Assembly (NCBI GenBank): GCA_017408485.1
Contig: JAFQUM010000044.1
Location: 1-46,141, forward strand
DNA: 46,141 nt
From: Clostridia bacterium
GTDB lineage: Bacteria; Bacillota; Clostridia; Oscillospirales; Butyricicoccaceae
Reading direction: 5' to 3'
The translations under genes were made by a program, and so were the position numbers. This document shows, in pieces, positions 14,764-22,855 of this stretch. Within the stretch, counting starts at the first letter, position 1. Each line of letters begins with the position of its first letter. The notes below the pieces were generated by a model. The model was not told where the DNA came from and did no database searches. It saw nothing but the letters and a program-made list of their open reading frames with translations.

Positions 14764-16419
14764 ATGAGCGATTGTTTAAAATTGGCAAACTTACTTTTCC
14801 CCGACATTCACGAGACCCCCGAGGAGCTTATGGAAAAAACCTTCCCCGCCCGTAACCTTAAGCAAGGTGCGGCGGTTACCCGATTCGCTCCCAGCCCTAC
14901 GGGTTTTCTGCATATAGGCGGTGTTTTTGCATCCATGGCGGCAGAACGCACTGCACATCTTTCTGATGGTGTCTGCATTCTGCGTATTGAGGATACCGAC
15001 AAGAAGCGCGAGATGGACGACGGTGTTTCCATCATAGTCAACGGACTTGCCGATTTTGGAATCCGCTTTGACGAGGGTGTTCACGCCGACGGAAGCGAAA
15101 GCGGCGATTACGGACCTTATACCCAATCCAAGCGCAGATATCCCTATCACGTATTTTGCAAGGCGCTTGTTGAAAAGGGACTTGCTTATCCCTGCTTCTG
15201 TACCGCCGAAAGACTGAGCGAGATCCGTGCCGAGCAGGAAAAGAACAATGTGACACCCGGTTATTGGGGCGAATACACCGAGCAGTGCCGCAACCGTTCT
15301 ATCGAAGAGATAGAAGAGCTGATAAAGCAGGGTGTTCCCTATGTCGTGCGCGTAAAATCCCCCGGCAAGGTGGGCGGCAGAGTCAAGTTCCGTGACATTA
15401 TCCGCGGTGATATTGAGATGGAAGAAAACTTCGTCGATGTAGTTCTGCTCAAGAGCGACGGAATACCCACCTATCATTTTGCACATATCGTTGATGATAC
15501 TCTGATGCGCGTTACACACGTGACCCGCGGTGAAGAGTGGATCGCATCGGCGCCCATACATCTGCAGCTGTTCTGGCTGTGCGGACTTAAGGCCCCCAAG
15601 TACGCTCACGTGCCTTCCATTATGAAGGAAGACGGCGGCGGAAAGAGAAAGCTTTCAAAGCGTAAGGACCCCGAGGCAGCGGTAAGCTACTTTGTGGAAG
15701 AGGGTTATCCCGCAGACGCAGTTATGGAATATCTGCTGACCATTGCAAACTCCAACTTTGAGGATTGGCGCAGACAGAACAAGACCGCACATTATACCAC
15801 ATTCCCCTTTGCGCTTAACAAGATGAGTCCCTCAGGCGCACTGTTTGACCTTGCAAAGCTGCAAAGCGTGTCCGGCACGGTTATTTCACTTATGACCGCA
15901 GAGCAGGTGCTTGAAAGCGTGCTTGCTTGGGCGGAGAGATATGACAAGCAGCTTTATGATGTGCTGTCTGCAGATAAACAAAAGGCTCTTTCCATATTCT
16001 CGGTGGATCGCGGTGGAAACAAGCCCCGCAAGGATATTGCCAAGTGGAACGAGGTTCGCGCATACATCAGCTATTTCTACGATGAGCTGAGAGAGCAAAG
16101 CGGCGAAGTGCTTGAGATAGCCGCCGCGGATCAAAAGGCAATAATCGAAAAGTATTTGACCGTCTATTCTCCCGATCACGATAAGGACACTTGGTTTGCC
16201 ACTATCAAGGGAATGTGCGAGGGCTTGGGCTTCTGTCCCGATGTCAAGCAGTATAAGGCTGACCCCACAGGCTTTAAGGGCCACGTGGGCGATGTAAGCT
16301 CGGTTATCCGTGTTGCGGTTACGGGAAGAAAGAACACTCCCGACCTTCACGCGGTTATGACAATAATGGGCAAGGAGACCGTCTGTGCCCGACTGAATGA
16401 GTATCTTGAAAGGATATAA
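14764..16419 (+). CDS. gltX: Glutamyl-tRNA synthetase, long clostridial form
   Basis: A 551-residue class I aminoacyl-tRNA synthetase that charges tRNA-Glu. The HIGH signature is in FAPSPTGFLHIGG (about residues 46-58), with the following RIEDTDKKR typical of GluRS. The KMSKS loop is KRKLSKRKDPEA. CFC and a later C in YTEQCRNR resemble the zinc-binding insert of many GluRS enzymes. The protein is longer than the usual 460-490 residues, with about 40 extra residues at the N-terminus; clostridial enzymes of this length with a similar start exist. The start at 14764 follows AGGAGAAAG. It is the first gene of a likely five-gene operon and is followed after five bases by glnS. Confidence 0.95.
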   Translation: MSDCLKLANLLFPDIHETPEELMEKTFPARNLKQGAAVTRFAPSPTGFLHIGGVFASMAAERTAHLSDGVCILRIEDTDKKREMDDGVSIIVNGLADFGIRFDEGVHADGSESGDYGPYTQSKRRYPYHVFCKALVEKGLAYPCFCTAERLSEIRAEQEKNNVTPGYWGEYTEQCRNRSIEEIEELIKQGVPYVVRVKSPGKVGGRVKFRDIIRGDIEMEENFVDVVLLKSDGIPTYHFAHIVDDTLMRVTHVTRGEEWIASAPIHLQLFWLCGLKAPKYAHVPSIMKEDGGGKRKLSKRKDPEAAVSYFVEEGYPADAVMEYLLTIANSNFEDWRRQNKTAHYTTFPFALNKMSPSGALFDLAKLQSVSGTVISLMTAEQVLESVLAWAERYDKQLYDVLSADKQKALSIFSVDRGGNKPRKDIAKWNEVRAYISYFYDELREQSGEVLEIAAADQKAIIEKYLTVYSPDHDKDTWFATIKGMCEGLGFCPDVKQYKADPTGFKGHVGDVSSVIRVAVTGRKNTPDLHAVMTIMGKETVCARLNEYLERI

Positions 16420-16424
16420 GAATT

Positions 16425-18086
16425 ATGGAAAACATCACTACTTCCAATTTTATTGAAGAGTTTATTGTAGAAGATATAGAGGCAGGCAAAACAAAAAAGG
16501 TGCATACCCGTTTTCCGCCCGAACCCAACGGATATCTGCACATCGGCCACTGCAAGGCACTGTGCATAGACTTCGGCACTGCCGAAAAGTTTGGCGGTAT
16601 CTGCAATCTGCGTATGGACGATACCAACCCCGCCAAGGAAGACAACGAGTATGTTGAGGCGATTCAGGAAGACATCAAGTGGCTTGGCTTTACCTGGGAT
16701 GACCGCTTCTATTTCGGCTCCGACTATTTTGAGCAGACCTATGAGTATGCCATCGAGCTTATCAAGAAGGGTCTTGCCTATGTTTGTCAGCTTTCCGCAG
16801 ACGAGTTTAAGTCTTATCGCGGTGACCTGACCCGCCCCGCAGTATCTCCTTATCGTGACAGACCCATTGAGGAAAGCCTTGATCTGTTTGAGCGTATGAA
16901 GAATGGCGAGTTTGCCGAGGGAACTATGACCCTGCGTGCAAAGATCGACCTTGCAAGCGGTAACTTCAATATGCGCGACCCCGTTATCTACCGCATCCGC
17001 TATGTTGACCATCATCGTCAAGGCAACAAGTGGTGTATTTATCCTATGTATGACTTTGCTCATCCTATTCAGGATGCGATTGAGGGAATCACCCATTCTC
17101 TTTGCTCCTTGGAGTATGAGGATCACCGCCCCTTGTATGATTGGGTAATCAATAATGTATCCGTCCCCTCCAAGCCCCGTCAGATAGAGTTTGCCCGTCT
17201 TGGAATCAACTACACCGTAATGAGCAAGCGTAAGCTGCGCCGCCTTGTTGAAGAGGGAAGAGTAAGTGGCTGGGACGATCCCCGTATGCCCACACTGTGC
17301 GGTCTGCGCCGCCGCGGCTATACGCCCCGCTCCATCCGCAATTTCTGCGAGAGGATCGGTGTTTCCAAGGTATCAAGCACTGTTGAATACGGATTTTTGG
17401 AGCATTGCCTCCGCGAAGAGCTGAACGCAAGCGCACAGCGCGTTATGGCGGTACTGCGCCCCGTTAAACTGACACTGACCAACTATCCCGAGGGTCAGGT
17501 TGAATATTTTGAGGTGGAAAACAACCCCGAAAGAGCCGAGGACGGCAAGCGTCAGGTCGCTTTCTCCCGTGAGGTATATATCGAGCGCGATGACTTTATG
17601 GAGGTTCCCGTACCCAAATACAACCGTCTGTATGTTGGCGGTGAGGTACGCCTTAAGGGTGCATATATCATCAAGTGCACCGGCTGTGTCAAGGATGAAG
17701 AGGGCAATGTTACCGAGATATTGGCAACGGTGGATATGGATTCCCGCGGCGGTGATGCTGCCGACGGCCGCAAGGTCAAGGGCACTATCCATTGGGTAGA
17801 ATGCAATAGCGCAGTTGATGCTGAGGTAAGACTTTACGGAAATCTCTTCTCTGTACCCGATCCCGATTCTGCTGACCGTGACTTTATCGAGTGTATCAAT
17901 CCCGATTCCCTTGAGGTGCTGAAGGGCTGTAAGCTTGAGGCATCACTGAAGGGCGTTTCTTCCGATGCAAGATTCCAGTTTATGAGAACCGGTTATTTCT
18001 GCCTCGACAGTCGCGATAGCACCCCCGAGGCGCTGGTATTCAACCGTGCAGTTGCCCTTAAGGATAGCTGGGCAAAGATGAAATAA
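16425..18086 (+). CDS. glnS: Glutaminyl-tRNA synthetase
   Basis: A 553-residue class I synthetase, the length of the E. coli enzyme. The N-terminus RFPPEPNGYLHIGHCKA has the GlnRS-type HIGH motif, followed by NLRMDDTNP, which distinguishes GlnRS from GluRS. The second signature is VMSKRKL. The C-terminal anticodon-binding beta barrels are complete (about 340-550). Many Gram-positive bacteria lack GlnRS and make Gln-tRNA through the GatCAB amidotransferase, so its presence directly beside gltX is notable and suggests both tRNAs are charged directly; acquisition by transfer in an ancestor is a known explanation for the family. The last base of its stop codon is the first base of the next gene. 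Confidence 0.95.
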   Translation: MENITTSNFIEEFIVEDIEAGKTKKVHTRFPPEPNGYLHIGHCKALCIDFGTAEKFGGICNLRMDDTNPAKEDNEYVEAIQEDIKWLGFTWDDRFYFGSDYFEQTYEYAIELIKKGLAYVCQLSADEFKSYRGDLTRPAVSPYRDRPIEESLDLFERMKNGEFAEGTMTLRAKIDLASGNFNMRDPVIYRIRYVDHHRQGNKWCIYPMYDFAHPIQDAIEGITHSLCSLEYEDHRPLYDWVINNVSVPSKPRQIEFARLGINYTVMSKRKLRRLVEEGRVSGWDDPRMPTLCGLRRRGYTPRSIRNFCERIGVSKVSSTVEYGFLEHCLREELNASAQRVMAVLRPVKLTLTNYPEGQVEYFEVENNPERAEDGKRQVAFSREVYIERDDFMEVPVPKYNRLYVGGEVRLKGAYIIKCTGCVKDEEGNVTEILATVDMDSRGGDAADGRKVKGTIHWVECNSAVDAEVRLYGNLFSVPDPDSADRDFIECINPDSLEVLKGCKLEASLKGVSSDARFQFMRTGYFCLDSRDSTPEALVFNRAVALKDSWAKMK

Positions 18087-19198
18087 TGAAAGAAATATAT
18101 CTTGATAATGCCGCCACGACGGCGGTCATACCCGAAGCGCTGAGTGCTGCGGAAAATGCTATGCAGGTCTGCTACGGCAATGCAGGGTCTGTCCACGACA
18201 AGGGCAGGCAGGCGGGCGCTTTGCTCAACGAATGCCGCAAAACAGTTGCCGCCGCAATGGGTGTGGACAGCGGGTGTGTCACATTCACCTCAGGGGGTAC
18301 GGAGAGCATAAATACCGCTCTTCGCGGTGCGGCTTTTAAAAACAAGCATTTGGGCAAGCATATCATCACCTCTGCCGTTGAGCACGATGCTACACTTAAT
18401 ACCCTTCGCGCCCTTGAGCAGGATGGCTTTGAGGTGACCGTTATTGCTCCCGAAAAGGACGGCTCGGTCAGCCTTGAAAAGATAGTTTCCGCCATAAGAG
18501 AGGACACTATTCTGATGTCACTTATGGGTGTTTGCAACGAAACGGGTGCGTTTTTACCCTATGCCGAGGCTGCCGCGGAGCTAAAAAAGCGCAATAGTAA
18601 GGCACTTTTCCACCTTGATGCGGTGCAGCTTTTCTGCAAGGCTGAAATGGATCTTAAAAATGTGGATTTCTGCTCGGTCTCCGCACACAAGATAGGCGCT
18701 CTTAAGGGAAGCGGCGCTCTGTATATCAAAAAAGGCTTGGTCATTCGTCCTCTTATCTATGGCGGTGGTCAGGAAAGCGGAATGCGCTCGGGCACCGAGG
18801 CAATTCCCCAAATAGCCGCATTTGCCGCCGCGGCAAAAAAGCGCAGCGAGGCTTTAAGCGAGAGCATTGCCCATTACGGCAAGCTGAAAAAGCTTTTACT
18901 TGATACGATAAAGGCAAGCGGCGTTTATTTTGAGTTTAACACTCCCGAAAACAGCTCGGGACATATAGTTAATATTTCACCCTGCAAGCTACGCAGCGAG
19001 GTGCTTATCCGTATACTTTCGGACAAGGGCATCTATGTGTCGGGCGGCAGTGCCTGCGCGAGAGGTAAAAAATCCCACGTGCTCAGCGCAATGAAGGTCA
19101 GCCCCAAAAATATCGATGCCGCATTGCGTGTAAGCTTTTGCCCCGAAACCTCTGATGCAGATGTGCTTGCATTCTGCGATGCATTTGCAAAGCTGTAA
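18086..19198 (+). CDS. Cysteine desulfurase (NifS/IscS-like), probable partner of ThiI
   Basis: A 370-residue PLP-dependent aminotransferase class V enzyme that takes sulfur from cysteine as a persulfide. Visible residues: NAATT at 8-12, His100 in AVEHDA, Asp178 in HLDAVQ, the PLP lysine Lys202 in SAHKIGALKG, and the persulfide Cys324 in SGGSACARGKKS. Position directly upstream of thiI matches the NifZ-ThiI arrangement of Bacillus, where the desulfurase feeds ThiI for 4-thiouridine formation at tRNA position 8. That assignment rests on gene order. The ATG overlaps the glnS stop codon by one base. A degenerate palindromic repeat separates it from thiI. Confidence 0.9.
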   Translation: MKEIYLDNAATTAVIPEALSAAENAMQVCYGNAGSVHDKGRQAGALLNECRKTVAAAMGVDSGCVTFTSGGTESINTALRGAAFKNKHLGKHIITSAVEHDATLNTLRALEQDGFEVTVIAPEKDGSVSLEKIVSAIREDTILMSLMGVCNETGAFLPYAEAAAELKKRNSKALFHLDAVQLFCKAEMDLKNVDFCSVSAHKIGALKGSGALYIKKGLVIRPLIYGGGQESGMRSGTEAIPQIAAFAAAAKKRSEALSESIAHYGKLKKLLLDTIKASGVYFEFNTPENSSGHIVNISPCKLRSEVLIRILSDKGIYVSGGSACARGKKSHVLSAMKVSPKNIDAALRVSFCPETSDADVLAFCDAFAKL

Positions 19199-19272
19199 TT
19201 GCTTACCGAGCAAAGCGAATGTGTCGCAAGCGCGGATGTTACGATGCATTCATCGTGAAAGGCGCAATTTCC
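19197..19272 (+). repeat. 100-bp palindromic repeat, copy P4 (core lost), upstream of thiI
   Basis: The right arm GCGGATGTTACGATGCATTC...GTGAAAGGCGCAATTTCC is nearly identical to copy P6. The left part is diverged and lacks the CAGTAC core. AATTGC at the left edge still pairs with GCAATT at the right. It starts at the desulfurase stop codon and ends where the thiI ribosome binding site (AAAAAAGGAG) begins. Confidence 0.7.
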
Positions 19273-19292
19273 AAAAAAGGAGCTCTTTATTT

Positions 19293-20459
19293 ATGAAACA
19301 AATATTATTACTTAAATGTGGTGAGCTGATACTCAAAGGCCTTAATCGCGGCAGATTTGAAGACAAGCTCTGTTCTATACTCCGCCGCCGTCTTAAAGAC
19401 GTGGGCGATTTTGACGTGCATTGCAATCAGTCAACAGTCTATGTTGAGCCTTGCGGCAATTCTACCGCAGAGGATGCTATTCCCGTTTGCCAAAAGGTTT
19501 TCGGCGTTGTTTCGGTCTGCCTTATGGCGGTCTGCAAAAAGGACATCGACGATATTTGCCGTGTGGGTGCGGAATATCTAAAGGATGTTTTGGACAATGC
19601 CCGTTCTTTCCGTGTTACCGCAAAGCGCGCTGACAAGCGTTTTCCCATAAAATCCCCCGAGATCGGTGTTATGGTGGGCGGATATCTTCAGGATGCTTAT
19701 CCCCATCTTAAGCCGGACATGGAAAACTATGACGTGAACGTCGAAGTCAATGTCCGCGAGGAATATGCCTATATCGGCGCGGTTCGTCTGCCCGGTGCGG
19801 GCGGTATGCCCACAGGCACCAACGGCAGAGGAATGCTGCTGCTTTCGGGCGGTATAGATTCTCCCGTTGCAGGCTGGTGTATGGCAAAGCGCGGTATCGA
19901 TCTTTCGGCGGTGCATTTCTTCAGCTATCCCTACACATCGGAGGAAGCCAAGCAAAAGGTGCTTGACCTTGCCGCAATTTTGGGCCAGTGGAGCGGAAAG
20001 CTGACCGTTTCGGTAGTTCCCTTTACCCATATTCAAGAGGAGATCCGCGCAAAGTGCGCCGATGATTATTTTACCCTTGTTATGCGCAGAATGATGATGC
20101 GTATTTCTCAGCAGGTGGCTATAAACCAAAACTGCGGCTGCCTTATTACGGGCGAAAGTCTCGGTCAGGTGGCAAGCCAGACCATGGAAGCGCTGGGCTG
20201 TACTAATGCGGTCTGCACACAAATGCCGGTATTCCGTCCTCTTATCGGTATGGATAAGGAGGAGATCGTGGCTATCTCCCGCAGGATCGGCACCTTTGAG
20301 ACATCGGTTTTGCCCTATGAGGATTGCTGTACGGTATTTACCCCCAAGCATCCCCAGACAAGACCCAAGCTGGAAAATGTTGAAAAGCAGGAAGCAAAGC
20401 TTGATATAGATACCCTTGTTGCCGAAGCAGTAGCGGGTGTTGAAAGGATCACTTTATGA
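19293..20459 (+). CDS. thiI: tRNA 4-thiouridine sulfurtransferase ThiI
   Basis: A 388-residue enzyme that adenylates U8 of tRNA and replaces the oxygen with sulfur. An N-terminal ferredoxin-like and THUMP region (about 1-165) binds the tRNA acceptor end. The PP-loop ATP motif is LLSGGIDSPVAG (about 183-194), and the conserved PYEDCCTVFTPKHPQTRP carries cysteines near the active site. It lacks the C-terminal rhodanese domain of the E. coli enzyme, as in Bacillus, so sulfur is expected to come directly from the upstream desulfurase. The true start is 19293 after AAAAAAGGAG; the open frame extends 46 codons into a repeat element and the desulfurase gene. The end overlaps cinA by four bases. Confidence 0.93.
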   Translation: MKQILLLKCGELILKGLNRGRFEDKLCSILRRRLKDVGDFDVHCNQSTVYVEPCGNSTAEDAIPVCQKVFGVVSVCLMAVCKKDIDDICRVGAEYLKDVLDNARSFRVTAKRADKRFPIKSPEIGVMVGGYLQDAYPHLKPDMENYDVNVEVNVREEYAYIGAVRLPGAGGMPTGTNGRGMLLLSGGIDSPVAGWCMAKRGIDLSAVHFFSYPYTSEEAKQKVLDLAAILGQWSGKLTVSVVPFTHIQEEIRAKCADDYFTLVMRRMMMRISQQVAINQNCGCLITGESLGQVASQTMEALGCTNAVCTQMPVFRPLIGMDKEEIVAISRRIGTFETSVLPYEDCCTVFTPKHPQTRPKLENVEKQEAKLDIDTLVAEAVAGVERITL

Positions 20460-21685
20460 TTTGTGAAATATTGTCGGTGGGTACAGAGATACTTTTGGGC
20501 GAGATAGCAAACACCGATGCCCAAATGATATCTCAGGGACTTTCTGAGCACGGGATCAATGTTTTTTACCACACTGTCTGCGGGGATAACCCCCAAAGGC
20601 TAAAGGATGCCGTTGCCATTGCGCGAAAGCGTGCCGACCTGATAATTACAACGGGTGGGCTCGGTCCTACCTGCGATGACCTGACCAAGGAGACCTTGGC
20701 TCAGGCATTTGGACTTAAGATAGTTCCCTTTGAGGATCAGATAGCCAAGCTTATGGCAAAGATGTCGGGACTGAATATGACCCCCAACAATCTTAAGCAG
20801 GCACATCTGCCCGAAGGCTGCACAGTGCTTGAAAATGATTGGGGTACTGCGCCCGGTTGCGCCTTTGAGGCGGAGGGTTGTACGGTCATTATGCTACCCG
20901 GTCCCCCCAGAGAGTGCAAACCCATGTTCAGAGAAAGAGCCTTGCCCTATTTGTCAAGCAAGTTTGGCGGAGTGATATATTCCACCTATCTCCGTTTTTA
21001 CGGAATAGGCGAATCTGCGTTGGAGGATAAGCTTTCATTCCTTATGGAAGGCGGCAACCCCTCGGTCGCGCCCTATGCTAAGGAGGGCGAATGCGAGGTT
21101 CGCGTTACCGCACGCGGCAAGACCGAGGAGGATGCAAGGGCACTTTGCGTGCCTATGGTTGAGAAGATACGCGAAATAGTGGGCGAGTATATTTATGGTC
21201 AGGATGTTTCTTCTCTTGAAGAAGTGGTGGTCAAGACACTTAAGGAAAAAGGTCTCACCATCGCTTGTGCCGAAAGCTGCACCGGCGGACTTATCTGCAA
21301 GCGCCTGACCGATATTCCCGGCTCTTCCGCCTGCGTACTTGGCGGCTTTGTCACATATACTAACGAAATGAAAATTAAACAGCTTGGTGTCAGCGCGGAC
21401 ACCCTTGAAAAATACGGCGCGGTGTCACAACAGACCGCTCTGGAAATGGCAAGGGGTGTGCGCACTGCAACGGGTGCGGATATTGCAGTTGGTATCACCG
21501 GAATCGCAGGCCCTGACGGCGGCAGCGAGGAAAAGCCCGTTGGCACAGTATGGGTAGCGGTAGTGTCAGACAAGGACGAGCGTGTTTCCCTTGCACCCGT
21601 CCGCCGCAAGTGGAGCGACAGAAGTTATACGCGACATACTAGTGCCAGCTACGCACTTAGCCAGGTGCTGAAGATTATAGATTGA
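20456..21685 (+). CDS. cinA: CinA-family protein (NMN deamidase / ADP-ribose pyrophosphatase)
   Basis: A 409-residue two-domain protein, the typical CinA length. The N-terminal molybdopterin-binding-like domain (about 1-165) has SVGTEILLGEIANTDA and ITTGGLGPTCDDLTKE. The C-terminal domain (about 250-405) has ACAESCTGGLICKRLTDIPGSS and GITGIAGPDGGSEEKPVGTVW, the nicotinamide mononucleotide deamidase signature. Family members recycle pyridine nucleotides; the name comes from competence-induced expression in streptococci. Its ATG overlaps the thiI stop (ATGA), so it is translationally coupled. It is the last gene of the operon and is followed by an inverted copy of the palindromic repeat. Confidence 0.93.
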   Translation: MICEILSVGTEILLGEIANTDAQMISQGLSEHGINVFYHTVCGDNPQRLKDAVAIARKRADLIITTGGLGPTCDDLTKETLAQAFGLKIVPFEDQIAKLMAKMSGLNMTPNNLKQAHLPEGCTVLENDWGTAPGCAFEAEGCTVIMLPGPPRECKPMFRERALPYLSSKFGGVIYSTYLRFYGIGESALEDKLSFLMEGGNPSVAPYAKEGECEVRVTARGKTEEDARALCVPMVEKIREIVGEYIYGQDVSSLEEVVVKTLKEKGLTIACAESCTGGLICKRLTDIPGSSACVLGGFVTYTNEMKIKQLGVSADTLEKYGAVSQQTALEMARGVRTATGADIAVGITGIAGPDGGSEEKPVGTVWVAVVSDKDERVSLAPVRRKWSDRSYTRHTSASYALSQVLKIID

Positions 21686-21689
21686 ACTT

Positions 21690-21791
21690 AAAAATCATCT
21701 TTCTCCACGAATACTTCCTATTGCTCACCGCGCCGTACACAAAGTACTGTCACGGTTCGCAATAGTTGTCTCGCGAAGAAATCTGATTTTT
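21690..21791 (-). repeat. 100-bp palindromic repeat, copy P5 (inverted orientation)
   Basis: Outer arms AAAAATCATCTTTCT (21690-21704) and AGAAATCTGATTTTT (21777-21791), middle arms CTATTGC (21718-21724) and GCAATAG (21759-21765), inner GTAC-CACAAA-GTAC region. It begins four bases after the cinA stop and may serve as its transcript 3' end. It is followed 25 bp later by copy P6 in the opposite orientation. Confidence 0.8.
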
Positions 21792-21816
21792 TCGAGAATA
21801 GGGAAAATTGTATCAG

Positions 21817-21924
21817 GGGAAATTGATGGATTTCGCGGCGAGGCGAGTAACAGGAGCAATGACAGTACTTTGTGTACGGCATTGCGGATGTTACGATGCA
21901 TTCGGTGTGAAAGGCGCAATTTCC
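21817..21924 (+). repeat. 100-bp palindromic repeat, copy P6, upstream of walR
   Basis: Best-preserved copy. AAATTGATGGATTTCG at the left, core GACAGTACTTTGTGTACGGC at 21860-21879, and GTGAAAGGCGCAATTT at the right, ending where AAAAAAGGAG (21925-21934), the walR ribosome binding site, begins. Its frame is open and fuses to walR, giving a false N-terminal extension starting MDFAARRVTGAMTV. Confidence 0.8.
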
Positions 21925-21945
21925 AAAAAAGGAGATGTTGTTTTA

Positions 21946-22641
21946 ATGGCAAAAATCCTGATAGTAGAGGACGAAAAGGCTATTTCTGCTCTTGTTTCTT
22001 TTAATCTTAAGAAGGAAGGCTTTGAGACCGCGGAGGCTTATGACGGCATCAATGGTCTTGATATGGCGCTGAGCGGTGGCTTTGATCTGATCTTGCTTGA
22101 TGTTATGCTGCCGGGACTTGACGGCTTTGAGATACTGCGCAAGGTCCGCCAAAAGAGCAATGTTCCGGTTATTATGGTTACCGCCCGCGAGGAAGAGACC
22201 GATAAGATATTGGGTCTTGACACTGGCGCGGATGACTATATGACCAAGCCTTTTTCTGTGCGCGAGCTTGTTTCGAGGGTAAAGGCGAATATCCGCCGCA
22301 GTGCAAGCACAACCGCTGCTATGCAAGCGCCCGCAGATGATAATAAAAAGGTTTTTGGTCCCTTTGCTATAGACCGCAATCTGCAGGCGCTGTATAAAAA
22401 TGGTGTTGCTGTGGATCTGAGTCAGCGTGAATATGAGTTGATATGCTATTTTCTTGAAACTCCCGACAGAGTCATCTCCCGTGAGGAGCTGATGGAAAAG
22501 GTATGGGGCTATGAGTATTACGGCGATCTGCGCGCAGTGGATGTGGCGATGCGCCGTATGCGCGAAAAGCTTGAGGATAATCCCGCCGAGCCTCAGTATT
22601 TTATGACCCGCCGCGGCGCGGGATATTATCTGCATTTCTAA
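21946..22641 (+). CDS. walR: OmpR-family response regulator, WalR-like
   Basis: A 231-residue regulator. The receiver domain has the acidic pocket in VEDE, the phosphorylation site Asp52 in LILLDVMLPG, Thr79 and Lys101 (YMTKPFS). The C-terminal winged helix ends SREELMEKVWGYEYYGDLRAVDVAMRRMREKLE, the OmpR/PhoB DNA-binding signature. Together with the downstream WalK-like kinase and YycH/YycI-like proteins it corresponds to the essential WalRK system controlling peptidoglycan hydrolases in low-GC Gram-positives. The start at 21946 is chosen because the ribosome binding site and the conserved MAKILIVEDE follow repeat copy P6; the longer open frame is repeat DNA. WalK follows after another repeat block of about 210 bp rather than directly. 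Confidence 0.9.
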   Translation: MAKILIVEDEKAISALVSFNLKKEGFETAEAYDGINGLDMALSGGFDLILLDVMLPGLDGFEILRKVRQKSNVPVIMVTAREEETDKILGLDTGADDYMTKPFSVRELVSRVKANIRRSASTTAAMQAPADDNKKVFGPFAIDRNLQALYKNGVAVDLSQREYELICYFLETPDRVISREELMEKVWGYEYYGDLRAVDVAMRRMREKLEDNPAEPQYFMTRRGAGYYLHF

Positions 22642-22650
22642 AAAAACAAA

Positions 22651-22716
22651 GATAATGATTTCTTACCGGTGCGTTTCAACGCGGCGAAGTATTGCGGCGT
22701 GAAAGGCGCGATTTCG
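22651..22716 (+). repeat. 100-bp palindromic repeat, copy P7 (core deleted)
   Basis: Left-arm-like GATAATGATTTCTTACC is joined to a right arm with GCGAAGTATTGCGGCGTG and AAAGGCGCGATTTCG; the CAGTAC core is missing. It begins ten bases after the walR stop codon. Confidence 0.55.
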
Positions 22717-22726
22717 CCACGCTAAG

Positions 22727-22834
22727 AAAAAATCGATGGATTTCGCGCTGATACGAGTAACAGTAGCTGTGACAGTACTCTGTGTACGGCGCAGCGGATG
22801 TTACGATGTATTCGGCGTGAAAGGCGCGATTTTT
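22727..22834 (+). repeat. 100-bp palindromic repeat, copy P8, upstream of walK
   Basis: AAATCGATGGATTTCGCG at the left, GACAGTACTCTGTGTACGGC in the middle, GTGAAAGGCGCGATTTTT at the right, followed directly by AAAAAAAGGAG, the walK ribosome binding site. Relative to P6 the outer pair is changed on both arms (TTG/CAA to TCG/CGA), a compensatory change that keeps pairing. Confidence 0.8.
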
Positions 22835-22855
22835 AAAAAAAGGAGTAGAGGTATT

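Noticed and set aside
14791..15609. Antisense open frame within gltX
   Set aside because: Shadow of the well-supported synthetase gene; no start signals.
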